Below, in pieces: positions 8,301-17,125 of a stretch of 33,427 nt of DNA (position 1 is the first letter of the stretch; each line of letters opens with the position of its first letter). The translations under genes were made by a program, and so were the position numbers. Below the pieces are notes generated by a model. That model worked only from the letters and a program-made list of their open reading frames with translations. It did no database searches and was not told the DNA's origin. Source of the stretch: Bacteroidales bacterium (lineage in GTDB: Bacteria > Bacteroidota > Bacteroidia > Bacteroidales > Muribaculaceae); NCBI GenBank assembly GCA_004557565.1, contig SFGS01000021.1, positions 1 to 33,427 of the forward strand, written 5' to 3'.

Positions 8301-8351
8301 CAACTTTTTGGTACATAAACCTTTTCTTCCACTAAAAACCCACTCCATTGA

Positions 8352-9263
8352 ATGAAACGTACGTATTTTAGCTTTTTTGCGCTTCTTCTTGTGGCTTTTA
8401 TGCTGTTTGCCGGCTTGTCGTTTTTCAAAGACGGCATAGAGGAATCGTTTGGCATCAACACCGCGACCTTCGCATCTGATTTGCTCTCGACACCCGACGA
8501 TGAGCTTGAGCTTGCCGATGTGGTGACCACCGATTCGGTTTCGGGCAAAGCCATTGCCACCGTGGAGCGAGCCCCCCTCGACACCACCAAAAAAAACATT
8601 CTTTTCATAGGCGACTCCATGCTTGAGCGACTGAGCCCACGCATAGCGGCGTATGCCGAAGAGAATGAGCATCAGATGAACACCGTGATTTGGTACGGCT
8701 CATCTACCGAAGTGTGGGCCACAAGTGGCAGAGTGAAGGAATGTATTCAAAAGTATCGCCCCGACTACATCATCATCAGCCTCGGTGGCAACGAGCTGTT
8801 TGTCAACGATATTATCGCGCGTCGCACCAAATATGTGAAGCAGATAGTGGCAGAGTTTGCCGACATTCCGTATGTGTGGATTGGACCGCCCAACTGGAAG
8901 AAAGACACTGGTATCAACAAGATGATTCAAAGCGTGGTGCCAAAAGGCAATTTCTACCTTAGTTACACCCCCGACCAGCACTACGAGCGAGCCAAAGACG
9001 GTGCGCACCCCACGCCGGCATCGGCGGCGAAGTGGGCCGACCGTATCTGCAAGTGGATAGTGGAGGAAAGCAACAATCCCATCGTGCTCAATCTCCCTCA
9101 GAAAGCGCGTGCGTATTGCCATACCGAAACATTCAGTATGACCGATAACGAAGTGAAGGCAAAGCCAAAAGCCGAGCCTGCTCCAAAGCCCACCGTCCAA
9201 CCAGTGGCAGAGCCTGTGGAGCCACAACCCGAAGCGTCGAATCCTAACACCGAAACGCTATGA
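8352..9263 (+). CDS. SGNH/GDSL-family hydrolase, AlgJ/X- or PatB-like, membrane-anchored
   Basis: This 303-residue protein has one N-terminal hydrophobic segment (about 5-24) followed by an SGNH domain. Block I is FIGDSM (Ser89), block III is LGGNE (145-148) and block V is DGAHPT (Asp216 and His219). The tail from about 255 is rich in Pro, Glu and Ala, suggesting a flexible periplasmic extension. It overlaps the MBOAT gene by ATGA. Paired MBOAT plus SGNH proteins O-acetylate exported polymers such as alginate, peptidoglycan or cellulose: the MBOAT moves the acyl group across the membrane and the SGNH protein transfers or removes it. The acceptor polymer is unknown here. Confidence 0.85.
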   Translation: MKRTYFSFFALLLVAFMLFAGLSFFKDGIEESFGINTATFASDLLSTPDDELELADVVTTDSVSGKAIATVERAPLDTTKKNILFIGDSMLERLSPRIAAYAEENEHQMNTVIWYGSSTEVWATSGRVKECIQKYRPDYIIISLGGNELFVNDIIARRTKYVKQIVAEFADIPYVWIGPPNWKKDTGINKMIQSVVPKGNFYLSYTPDQHYERAKDGAHPTPASAAKWADRICKWIVEESNNPIVLNLPQKARAYCHTETFSMTDNEVKAKPKAEPAPKPTVQPVAEPVEPQPEASNPNTETL

Positions 9264-10765
9264 CAACATTGCAACTCATATCGGGTAACCTCTCGGTTGC
9301 GCTACAGAATATCGCATCGTTTTTCACCCCCGACCCATCGGTGCCGCTGGTGTTTTCGAGCGGAGCGTTTTGGCTGATGTTTTTGGTGTTTCTGCCCATT
9401 TTTGCGTGCATTCGTCATCGCAAGACGCAAATGATGCTCTTTGTGGTGGCGTTCAGCCTATTTTTCGCCTTCAAGTCGTGTGGGTGGATATTCTTGCTGA
9501 TGGTGGTCACCTCGGTTATCGACTGGCATTTGGCACTCCGCATCTCCCGAACTGAAGCGAAGAGGGCTCGCCAGTTGATGTTGTGCGCATCGCTACTGTG
9601 CTCGGTGGGCATACTGATGGTGTTTAAATACACCAACTTCTTCATGCTGTCGTGGCACGAGATAGTGGGCGGCAATTTCCACCCGTTGGCGATTATTGCC
9701 CCGATAGGCATATCGTTCTACACCTTCCGCACCATCAGTTATGTGGTGGATGTGTATAAGGGCAAGATGCCGCCTGTGGAGAGTTATCTCCAGTATTTGT
9801 TCTACCTCTCGTTCTTCCCATGCCTGGTGGCTGGTCCTGTGGTGCGAGCCAAAGACTTCATGCCACAACTTGAGCGCACCACCGACGTGACCAAAGCCGA
9901 AATCTACGGCGGCTTTTGGCTGGTGATGGTGGGTGTGGTGAAGAAAGCCGTGATAGCCGACTATCTGGCGCAATACTCATCTATTATTTTCGGCAGCCCC
10001 GAAACGCTTCAAGGCTACAGCGGTTTTGAACTGCTCATGGCGGGGATTGGCTTTACCGTGCAACTCTATGCCGACTTCTCCGGCTATAGCGATATGGCGA
10101 TTGGTTTGGGTGCCATTATGGGATTTGACCTCGGCGTGAACTTCGACCATCCATTCCGCTCGCTCAACATCACCGAATTTTGGCGCCGCTGGCACATTTC
10201 GCTCTCGTTTTGGCTTCGCGACTATGTGTACATTCCGCTTGGTGGCAACCGCAAAGGCAAGATTCGCCAATATGTGAACCTGTTTCTCACCATGCTGATA
10301 GGCGGCCTTTGGCACGGAGCCGGCTTCACCTATGTGATATGGGGCGCGATTCATGGAGTGGCGTTGGTGATTCACAAAATGTGTATGCCGTGGCTCAAGC
10401 GAATCCCCGACAACTGGGCAGTGAAGCTGCTTTCTGGTTTGCTGACATTCACCACTGTGATGCTCGCGTTCGTTTTCTTCCGTGCCGATTCGGTAGCTGA
10501 GGCCACCACCATCATCGGTGGAATTTTCACCAATTTCGACCTCGCATATCTGCCACCGTTTGTGAGTGTGCGCTATGTGTGGTGCATTATGCTTGTGCTC
10601 TTGCTGGTGGCGCATTTTGTGCCGTGCAGCATCTATGCGGCAGTGAAAAACTGGTTTGTGGAGAGCTTCTGGCTGGTGAAATTGGTGGTGTTTGTGATAG
10701 TGGTGCAACTGGTACTCCAGTTCGCCACATCAGATGTAACCCCATTTATCTATGCCCAATACTGA
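9260..10765 (+). CDS. MBOAT-family membrane O-acyltransferase (AlgI/DltB-like)
   Basis: This 501-residue polytopic membrane protein has about ten or more hydrophobic segments. The MBOAT core is clear: FWRRWHISLSFWLRDYVYIP (residues 308-327), then GGLWHGAGFTYVIWG with the invariant His352. Length and motifs fit AlgI-type acyltransferases, which move acetyl groups from a cytosolic donor to an extracytoplasmic polymer. It is translationally coupled to the SGNH protein upstream (4-base overlap). No polysaccharide synthase lies in the window, so the acceptor (capsule, O-antigen or peptidoglycan) remains open. Confidence 0.9.
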   Translation: MTTLQLISGNLSVALQNIASFFTPDPSVPLVFSSGAFWLMFLVFLPIFACIRHRKTQMMLFVVAFSLFFAFKSCGWIFLLMVVTSVIDWHLALRISRTEAKRARQLMLCASLLCSVGILMVFKYTNFFMLSWHEIVGGNFHPLAIIAPIGISFYTFRTISYVVDVYKGKMPPVESYLQYLFYLSFFPCLVAGPVVRAKDFMPQLERTTDVTKAEIYGGFWLVMVGVVKKAVIADYLAQYSSIIFGSPETLQGYSGFELLMAGIGFTVQLYADFSGYSDMAIGLGAIMGFDLGVNFDHPFRSLNITEFWRRWHISLSFWLRDYVYIPLGGNRKGKIRQYVNLFLTMLIGGLWHGAGFTYVIWGAIHGVALVIHKMCMPWLKRIPDNWAVKLLSGLLTFTTVMLAFVFFRADSVAEATTIIGGIFTNFDLAYLPPFVSVRYVWCIMLVLLLVAHFVPCSIYAAVKNWFVESFWLVKLVVFVIVVQLVLQFATSDVTPFIYAQY

Positions 10766-10779
10766 CCTATGAAAATATT

Positions 10780-10837
10780 ACAAAGATGTTACAATTTGCC
10801 CGTTGAGGCACTGTGGCATGAATTGTAACATCTTTGT
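10780..10837. promoter_or_regulatory. Perfect 16-bp inverted repeat between MBOAT and response regulator genes
   Basis: ACAAAGATGTTACAAT (10780-10795) and its exact complement (10822-10837) flank a 26-base loop. It begins 14 bases after the MBOAT stop and lacks a proper T-run. The right arm sits just upstream of the response regulator promoter region (TAATTTTG at 10862-10869). It could be a terminator, a transcript-stabilising hairpin, or an operator for autoregulation. Confidence 0.7.
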
Positions 10838-10893
10838 TATATTCACGTCTATCATTTATTATAATTTTGCATTGCAAAGAAAAAAGAAGCACA

Positions 10894-11583
10894 ATGACTG
10901 ATGTTCCAAAAATACTGATAGTTGACGATGAGCAGTCAATCTGCTACGTGTTGAAGGTGAACCTCGAACTTGAGGGATTCAGCGTCGATACAGCATTCTC
11001 TGCTGAAGAAGCACTCGCCAAGCGCCTCGAACGCTACGACCTGTTTCTTCTTGATGTGATGATGGAACACATGTCGGGCTTCGACCTTGCGAAAGTGATT
11101 CGCGGTCGCGAGGAATTGAATGCGATTCCTATCATTTTCTGCACAGCGAAGGACTCGGAAGACGACTTGCTGGAAGGATTCAACAACGGCGCCGACGACT
11201 ACATTCGCAAACCTTTTTCAATGCGTGAACTGGTGGCAAGAGTGAAGAGCGTGCTTCACCGTAGCGGACGCTACTCCAACGAGAAGGAAGTGCTCAAATT
11301 CCAGACGCTCACACTTCGCACACCGCAAAAAGAATGCTTCGTGGACGATGAGCCCATCACGCTCACCGCCACCGAGTTCGACTTGCTGGCATTCTTCCTC
11401 AAAAACCCCGACACAGCGTTCTCGCGTTCGGAAATCCTCAACAGAGTGTGGAGCGCAGATGTGTGCGTGGTAGATCGCACAGTAGATGTGAATGTTGCGC
11501 GATTGCGCAAAAAAATAGGCAGATATGGAAACAGAATTTTCACCAAACAAGGATTTGGTTATGGCTTCAAAACCAAAGATTAG
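10894..11583 (+). CDS. OmpR/PhoB-family response regulator
   Basis: This 229-residue regulator has a receiver domain with the acidic pair Asp11-Asp12, phospho-acceptor Asp54 (FLLDVMM), Thr84 and Lys106 (IRKPF). A winged-helix DNA-binding domain (about 128-229) ends FTKQGFGYGFK. The start at 10894 gives MTDVPKILIVDDE; an upstream in-frame ATG at 10834 lies within the inverted repeat and promoter, so it is rejected. It overlaps the sensor kinase gene by 23 bases. A phosphate transporter with a PhoU-like domain follows the kinase, so a PhoB-like role in phosphate sensing is plausible but only contextual. Confidence 0.88.
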   Translation: MTDVPKILIVDDEQSICYVLKVNLELEGFSVDTAFSAEEALAKRLERYDLFLLDVMMEHMSGFDLAKVIRGREELNAIPIIFCTAKDSEDDLLEGFNNGADDYIRKPFSMRELVARVKSVLHRSGRYSNEKEVLKFQTLTLRTPQKECFVDDEPITLTATEFDLLAFFLKNPDTAFSRSEILNRVWSADVCVVDRTVDVNVARLRKKIGRYGNRIFTKQGFGYGFKTKD

Positions 11584-13000
11584 TGTGCACACGCGCATAT
11601 TCTTGCTGATCATGTTTTTCACATGGTCGTTGACGCTGGTGTTTTTCGCTTTGCAGTATTCCCGCGAGGTGGATTTCAAGACCGAGGTGCTGGACAGCCG
11701 CCTGCAAATGGAGAATATGCGTATTCTCGACTGCATCAGCGAAGGTAAGAAACTCAGTCCTAAAGTGCTGAAAGAGATTGGCATAGGCGATTCTACGCGT
11801 GTGTCGGTCATCACCCTTTCGGGCAGCGTGATTTTCGATACCAATTCCCGTAATGTGAAAGAAAACCACCTCAACCGCAAAGAGGTGAAAGAGGCTATCG
11901 CCAATGGGCACGGCTTCCAGCGCCGCCGCATCTCCTCGACCGATTCACGCCAATATTTCTACTCAGCCACTCGTGGCGACGGCTTGGTGGTGCGCACGGC
12001 ATTGCCTTACAACCACACATTGGTCGATACCCTCAAGGCTGATCCTGTGAATAGCAATCTGATTATCTTTATTGCACTGCTGATGACGGTGCTGGCATGG
12101 TTCACAGCCTACAGGGTGAGCCGAAGTGTGAAGAATCTGCGCAAGTTTGTGGAGGCTGCTGAATACGACGACATCGACGACTACGACACCAAGCAGTTTC
12201 CCAACGATGAACTTGGCGAAATCTCAGCCCATGTGGTGAATCTGTACAAAAACTTGAAAGTGACTTCAGAACAGCGCGACCAAAATATGCGCGATGTGTT
12301 GTTTGAGCAGAGCGAAAAGAACCGCATCAAACACCAACTCACCAACAATATCAACCACGAAATCAAAACTCCTGTGCATGTGATTCAGGCGTGCCTGGAA
12401 ACACTCGAAAACAATGGCGAAGCGCTGCCACTCGACACCCGGAAGCAACTGCTGAGCACTGCCTACGACAATGTGAAACGCCTTTCGACACTGCTTGCCG
12501 ACATTTCGGTGATTACCCGCATTTCCGATGCTCCAGAGAAAATTGAGAGCAGCGAGGTGAATGTGACCGACATTATCCACAAGGTGGCCGACGAAATGAA
12601 GGTGTTCCCTCCTGAAAAGCAACTTCGCATTCACATCGATGTGCCAGAGAATGTGAAGATCCGTGGCAACGAATCGCTTGTGGAATCCATCTTCCGCAAC
12701 TTGATGGTCAATTCTTTCAACTACAGCGGTGGCCGTGATGTGACCGTGAAGTTGAAAGACACCACCCCCGACTACCATGTGTTCACCTTCAGCGACAATG
12801 GGGTAGGGGTAGCACCAGAGCATCTGCCACGCATGTTTGAGCGATTCTATAGAATCGATGCTGGCCGCAGCCGCACTATGGGTGGCACCGGATTGGGATT
12901 GGCGATTGTGAAGAATGCCGTAAGTTTCCACCAGGGCGAGATCACAGTTCGCAATCGTGAAGGCGGTGGGTTGGAATTTGAATTCTCGTTAGCAAAGTAA
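11561..13000 (+). CDS. Membrane sensor histidine kinase, partner of the preceding regulator
   Basis: This 479-residue kinase has two transmembrane segments (about residues 12-32 and 165-185) bracketing a periplasmic sensor region of about 130 residues. A HAMP-like linker, a DHp domain with His266 in NINHEIKTP, and an HATPase domain follow, with N box NLMVNSFNYS, G1 FSDNGVGVAP, F box MFERFYR and G2 GGTGLGLAIVK. The chosen start (MASKPKIS) overlaps the regulator by 23 bases; an in-frame ATG at 11525 would overlap it further. The PhoR-like order and the neighbouring phosphate transporter suggest, without proving, phosphate-related sensing. Confidence 0.88.
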   Translation: MASKPKISVHTRIFLLIMFFTWSLTLVFFALQYSREVDFKTEVLDSRLQMENMRILDCISEGKKLSPKVLKEIGIGDSTRVSVITLSGSVIFDTNSRNVKENHLNRKEVKEAIANGHGFQRRRISSTDSRQYFYSATRGDGLVVRTALPYNHTLVDTLKADPVNSNLIIFIALLMTVLAWFTAYRVSRSVKNLRKFVEAAEYDDIDDYDTKQFPNDELGEISAHVVNLYKNLKVTSEQRDQNMRDVLFEQSEKNRIKHQLTNNINHEIKTPVHVIQACLETLENNGEALPLDTRKQLLSTAYDNVKRLSTLLADISVITRISDAPEKIESSEVNVTDIIHKVADEMKVFPPEKQLRIHIDVPENVKIRGNESLVESIFRNLMVNSFNYSGGRDVTVKLKDTTPDYHVFTFSDNGVGVAPEHLPRMFERFYRIDAGRSRTMGGTGLGLAIVKNAVSFHQGEITVRNREGGGLEFEFSLAK

Positions 13001-13033
13001 ATATTTAATCATTAAGTAGTTATATCTTATCTG

Positions 13034-13055
13034 TTAAGGGCGTAAATTCCCTTAA
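13034..13055. promoter_or_regulatory. Small inverted repeat upstream of phosphate transporter
   Basis: TTAAGGG-N8-CCCTTAA lies 34 bases after the kinase stop and 111 bases before the transporter. No T-run follows, so it could be an operator rather than a terminator. No clear TAnnTTTG promoter is seen in this gap. Confidence 0.4.
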
Positions 13056-13165
13056 TAGCCATAGTTACACCTTTTCTCAACCCCAAAAAACAGATCAAGC
13101 GTACCCTAACGACCGATTTGGGCTAAACGACAAAGAAAGTATTAATTTTTTAAAAGAATAAATTT

Positions 13166-15388
13166 ATGAGTCCAGTATTCACTGTAATTGTAGTAATTCT
13201 TGCTATCCTCGCGATTGTCGATTTGATAGTGGGAGTTTCGAACGATGCAATCAACTTTTTGAATTCATCACTTGGATCAAAAATCGCATCTTACAAGACT
13301 ATTATCAGCGTGGCTGCTGTGGGCATCTTGGTTGGTGTCCTCACCTCTCACGGAATGATGGAGGTGGCACGTAATGGCGTGTTCCACCCCGAAATGTTCA
13401 CATTCTCCGAGATTATGTTCCTCTATGTGGGCGTAATGCTCACCGATGTGATACTGCTTGACGGCTTCAACAAACTTGGGTTGCCAACATCTACCACCGT
13501 GTCGATGATTTTCGAACTCCTGGGCGCGTCGATGGCAGTGACTGTGTTTAAGATTTACGGTGGCGACCTTGATGCCGGAATCGGCGAATTTGTAAACGGA
13601 GGCAAGGCATTAGGCATGATTTCAGCCATTCTCGTTTCGGTGGTTCTGTCCTTTATCGTTGGCTCGGTAGTGATGTACTTCTCGCGCATTCTGTTCACCT
13701 TCCGCTATGCTAAGCAGTTTGGCAGATTTGGCGCAGTGTGGTGCGGTGTCGCCATTGTTGGCATTATCTACTTCGCTATGTTCAAGGGTTTGAAGAGTTC
13801 TGGACTGATTACCGAAGAGATTTCCGGATTTATTTCCGACAACTTGCTCATGGTGCTCGGCGGCGTGTGGCTTGCTTCTTCGCTCCTGTTCTTCATTCTC
13901 CAGAAACTTGGTGTGAACATTCTGAAGATTACCATCCTTAGCGGTACATTCGCCTTGGCACTCGCTTTCGCCGGCAACGACTTGGTGAACTTCGTGGGTG
14001 TGCCTTTGGCTGGTATAGACGCTTACACCTTGGCACAAGACGGAGGCTCATCAATGATGATGGGTGGGCTCAACGATCCAAAGATGGTGAACATCGAATT
14101 TCTGGCAATCGCAGGTGTGGTGATGGCGCTTACCCTGTTTTTCTCAAAAGATGCCAAGAAGGTGTCGCAAACCGAGCTTAACCTTGCATCACAGCAGGAA
14201 GAAGACGAGCGCTTCAATTCCACTCCATTCTCAAGAGCACTGGTTCGCTACTCTGTGAAACTCAACGAATGGTACAACCGCGTGCTTCCTGCAAGTTGGG
14301 TGAAATATATCAACACTCGCTTCCAGCCATTGAGCAGCGATGAGAAAGGCGACATCATCTACGACCGTATTCGCGCCGTGGTCAACCTCGCAGCCGCCTC
14401 AATCCTGATTTGTATCGGTACTTCGTTGAAGTTGCCACTCTCTACCACCTATGTAGTGTTTATGGTTTCAATGGGTTCATCGTTGGCTGATAGAGTTTGG
14501 GGCAGAGACAGTGCCGTTTACCGTATCTCCGGTGTGATGGTAGTGATTATGGGCTGGTTCGTTACAGCATTTGTGGCATTCGGCATGTCGTTCATCATCA
14601 CTTCGCTGCTGATGTTTGGCGGTGGCTATGCACTTGCCGCGCTGGTTCTTATCGCCGCCTACATTTTGCTGAAGCGCTTCGTGATTAAGAGCGCCGACGC
14701 AACCGAAACCGAAGAAGAACACCTCATCGATGATGGCGATGCTCCTGAAGATGTGCTTTACAACTGCACCCAAATGGTGGTGGATGTGATGAACCAAACT
14801 TCAAATATCTACAATCGAATGTTGGTATCGCTGTTCACCGAAAACCGCAAGGGTCTGAAAGACACTGTGGCAATGAGTGAGAAAATGTATGAGGAAGCCA
14901 ATAAGCGCAAATACGAGATTTGCTCTACAGTGAAAAAACTCCAAGAGCAACACATCGAAACGGCGCACTATTATGTGCAGATTGTTGACTATGTGTCGGA
15001 AGTGTCGAAGGCACTGCTCCACAGCACTCGCCCAGCATACGACCACATCAACAATAATCACCGTGGCTTATCAGCCGAGCAGATTCAAGACCTGAAGTTG
15101 ATCAACGACAAGGTGGACGAAATCTTCCGCCAAATCTCCGAAATGCTGGCTAAGAAGGATTTCAGCCAACTCGATGATGTGATGGTTAAACGCGACGATT
15201 TGTTCGACACCATAGCCGAAATTATTAAGAATCACATTAAGCGTGTGCGCAACGATTCCACATCAAGTTCTCGTGCAAGCGCACTGTTTCTTAACATCCT
15301 TAGTGAAACCAAGACCATGGTGCTCCAGGCTCGCAACATGATTAAGAGTGAGGCATACTTCCTGAATGCAATTAAAGAAATGGAATAA
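13166..15388 (+). CDS. PiT-family inorganic phosphate transporter with C-terminal PhoU-like domain
   Basis: This 740-residue protein carries the duplicated PiT signatures: GVSNDAINF near the N-terminus, GLPTSTTVS at about 110, AGNDLVNFVGVPLAG at about 268 and KLPLSTTYV at about 420. A cytoplasmic, helical PhoU-like region occupies about 515-740 (YNCTQMVVDVMNQTSN onward). Standard PiT permeases are about 420-500 residues; the long central and C-terminal parts are typical of the Bacteroidetes form. It would import phosphate with a cation, with the tail probably tuning transport. It lies 165 bases downstream of the two-component genes, making regulation by them likely but not shown. Confidence 0.92.
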   Translation: MSPVFTVIVVILAILAIVDLIVGVSNDAINFLNSSLGSKIASYKTIISVAAVGILVGVLTSHGMMEVARNGVFHPEMFTFSEIMFLYVGVMLTDVILLDGFNKLGLPTSTTVSMIFELLGASMAVTVFKIYGGDLDAGIGEFVNGGKALGMISAILVSVVLSFIVGSVVMYFSRILFTFRYAKQFGRFGAVWCGVAIVGIIYFAMFKGLKSSGLITEEISGFISDNLLMVLGGVWLASSLLFFILQKLGVNILKITILSGTFALALAFAGNDLVNFVGVPLAGIDAYTLAQDGGSSMMMGGLNDPKMVNIEFLAIAGVVMALTLFFSKDAKKVSQTELNLASQQEEDERFNSTPFSRALVRYSVKLNEWYNRVLPASWVKYINTRFQPLSSDEKGDIIYDRIRAVVNLAAASILICIGTSLKLPLSTTYVVFMVSMGSSLADRVWGRDSAVYRISGVMVVIMGWFVTAFVAFGMSFIITSLLMFGGGYALAALVLIAAYILLKRFVIKSADATETEEEHLIDDGDAPEDVLYNCTQMVVDVMNQTSNIYNRMLVSLFTENRKGLKDTVAMSEKMYEEANKRKYEICSTVKKLQEQHIETAHYYVQIVDYVSEVSKALLHSTRPAYDHINNNHRGLSAEQIQDLKLINDKVDEIFRQISEMLAKKDFSQLDDVMVKRDDLFDTIAEIIKNHIKRVRNDSTSSSRASALFLNILSETKTMVLQARNMIKSEAYFLNAIKEME

Positions 15389-15439
15389 TTTGAAAGTTTA
15401 GTTAGTAGAGGCGATAAAGATATACATCAGCTTCTCGAA

Positions 15440-15475
15440 GGGCTACTTTGGTGTGATTTCAAGGTGGCTCTTTTT
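15440..15475 (+). terminator. Terminator after phosphate transporter
   Basis: GGGCTACTTT pairs with AAGGTGGCTC (several G-U pairs), followed by TTTTT. It starts about 50 bases after the transporter stop. Confidence 0.6.
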
Positions 15476-15525
15476 CTGTGGGAGGTGAGGAATATTTTGA
15501 AAATAAATTCAGCCACAAATGGTGC

Positions 15526-15552
15526 TTGAATGAATTTATATGTGTAACTTTG
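15526..15552 (+). promoter_or_regulatory. Probable promoter of the DUF3127 gene
   Basis: TAACTTTG at 15545-15552 is a full match to the -7 consensus. The nearest TTG is at 15526-15528, giving a slightly short 16-base spacer. The start codon is 48 bases downstream. Confidence 0.5.
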
Positions 15553-15598
15553 TGTTTTGAAAAAACATTATTGAACAACACTATAAAATCAGATTTTA

Positions 15599-16015
15599 AT
15601 GGAAATTATTGGTAAAATCATACTGAAATTGCCTCTGCAAACTGGCGTTTCCAAGGCAGGTAACAACTGGTCGAAGCAAGAATATGTGCTTGAAACTCAA
15701 GAAAACTTCCCAAAGAAGGTGCACTTCGACTTCTTCGGCGACCGTGCCACCCAATACGACCTTCAGGAAGGCCAGATGGTGAAGTTGAGTTTCGACATCG
15801 AAAGTCGCGAGTATAACGGCCGCTGGTACACCAGCATTCGTGGTTGGAAGGCAGAACCAGCCGACGCACAGGCTCCAGTTTACGCTGGCGCTCCAGCCGC
15901 TGCTCCAGCAGTAGGTGGCGTCCCCGTACAGCCAGCAGCAGCTCCCGCCGCACCAGCAGCCCCTGCCCCCGACTTCATGAACGAACCCTCTAACGCCGAC
16001 GACCTCCCCTTCTAA
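15599..16015 (+). CDS. DUF3127 OB-fold-like protein with SSB-type acidic tail
   Basis: This 138-residue protein begins MEIIGKIILKLPLQTGVSK and has KQEYVLETQENFPKKV and YNGRWYTSIRGW, which I recognise as the DUF3127 family common in Bacteroidetes. The first 90 residues are beta-rich, as in OB-fold proteins. A flexible Ala/Pro/Val stretch (about 95-123) follows. The end is SNADDLPF, the acidic-plus-Phe tip by which single-stranded DNA-binding protein recruits repair and replication partners. It therefore probably binds single-stranded nucleic acid or a protein complex on it. That role is inferred from the layout; the family has no firm function that I know. It has its own promoter. Confidence 0.85.
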   Translation: MEIIGKIILKLPLQTGVSKAGNNWSKQEYVLETQENFPKKVHFDFFGDRATQYDLQEGQMVKLSFDIESREYNGRWYTSIRGWKAEPADAQAPVYAGAPAAAPAVGGVPVQPAAAPAAPAAPAPDFMNEPSNADDLPF

Positions 16016-16120
16016 TTCCCCTGGCGTATAGGAGTTGCCGACTTGAAAATTGTGGGCTGTAGGTTTATGGTTTTCAGAAATTAGAGAGCTGGGTTATCCT
16101 GTTTATTTTTTGTTCATCTC

Positions 16121-17122
16121 ATGATAAAAACAATCGACATATCAAACCTTGGAGCGATAAAACGTGTTCAGGCTGATAACCTGGGTGGCATCAACCTTGT
16201 CATCGGACCAAATCAGTCGGGCAAAACGTTTATCCTAAAGGCTCTCTTTTCTGCACTCAAAACTGTGGAAACCTACAAGCGTGGCAAGGAGAACCGAACC
16301 GACAGGGAAATCTTGTCGGACAAACTATATTGGACATTTCAAGCTACTGAGTTGGGAAGTATCGTTCGCAAAGGCGAGAGTAGCTTGAATTTCTCAATGG
16401 TTTCTGATGCCAATGAGGTGTTTGCTTATTCTTTTGGACCATCTACCACAAAACAGGTGAATATCGACAAAAACACATTTGCGCCTCGCCTGTCGAATAG
16501 TATATTTATTCCTGCGAAGGAGATATTGTCGATTAAGGATATTATTCTTGAGGCCAAGGATGACAATCGTTTTGGTTTTGAGGAACCTTACAGCGACCTT
16601 GCTCGTGCATTGAGCCGCACTCAAAAGGGCAAAAACTTTAAATCGTTTTCCGATGCCCGACAAATGGTGGGCGATATGGTGCATGGCCGTTTGGAATTTG
16701 ACGACGATAAAAAAGAATGGCAATTCCGTGATAATAGTCGTAAGGTGTATGAAATTTCAATGACCTCAGAGGGGGTGAAGAAATTATCGATTCTTGACCT
16801 CCTTTTGGGAAATCATTACCTTGACGACAAATCAATCATCATTATCGATGAGATAGAGGCAAACCTCCATCCGTCGCTTATTACTCGCTTGCTCGATACC
16901 ATACAATTACTGGCACAAGCAGGGGTGCAGTTCTTTATTGCGTCGCACTCTTACTTCGTCATCAAGCGACTTTATATTATGGCTCACCGTGCCGATTGCT
17001 CTATACCTGTTCTCTCGTTTGAAAATGGAGAGTGTGTGGTGGGCAACCTTCAGCACCAAATGCCACAAAATCCTATTATCGACGAGTCAATCAACCTCTA
17101 TAAGGACGAAATCAGCTTGTAA
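16121..17122 (+). CDS. AAA_21-like ATPase, first gene of a second two-gene putative defence module
   Basis: This 333-residue ATPase starts MIKTIDISNLGAIKRVQADN, an OLD/RecF-like N-terminus. Walker A is GPNQSGKT (29-36), the segment FIPAKEILS is at 129-137, the signature-like TSEGVKKLS is at 215-223, Walker B is SIIIIDEIEANLHP (238-251) and the switch region is ASHSYFVIKRL (274-284). It has no TOPRIM domain, so any nuclease activity must come from the next gene, which starts three bases after this stop. This pattern of stand-alone ATPase plus effector recurs in phage-defence systems such as Septu, RloAB and PARIS. I cannot assign it to a named one. Confidence 0.82.
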   Translation: MIKTIDISNLGAIKRVQADNLGGINLVIGPNQSGKTFILKALFSALKTVETYKRGKENRTDREILSDKLYWTFQATELGSIVRKGESSLNFSMVSDANEVFAYSFGPSTTKQVNIDKNTFAPRLSNSIFIPAKEILSIKDIILEAKDDNRFGFEEPYSDLARALSRTQKGKNFKSFSDARQMVGDMVHGRLEFDDDKKEWQFRDNSRKVYEISMTSEGVKKLSILDLLLGNHYLDDKSIIIIDEIEANLHPSLITRLLDTIQLLAQAGVQFFIASHSYFVIKRLYIMAHRADCSIPVLSFENGECVVGNLQHQMPQNPIIDESINLYKDEISL

Positions 17123-17125
17123 GTT

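Noticed and set aside
10834..10893. Longer N-terminus for the response regulator
   Set aside because: It would start inside the inverted repeat and cover the promoter element. The receiver domain starts right after 10894.
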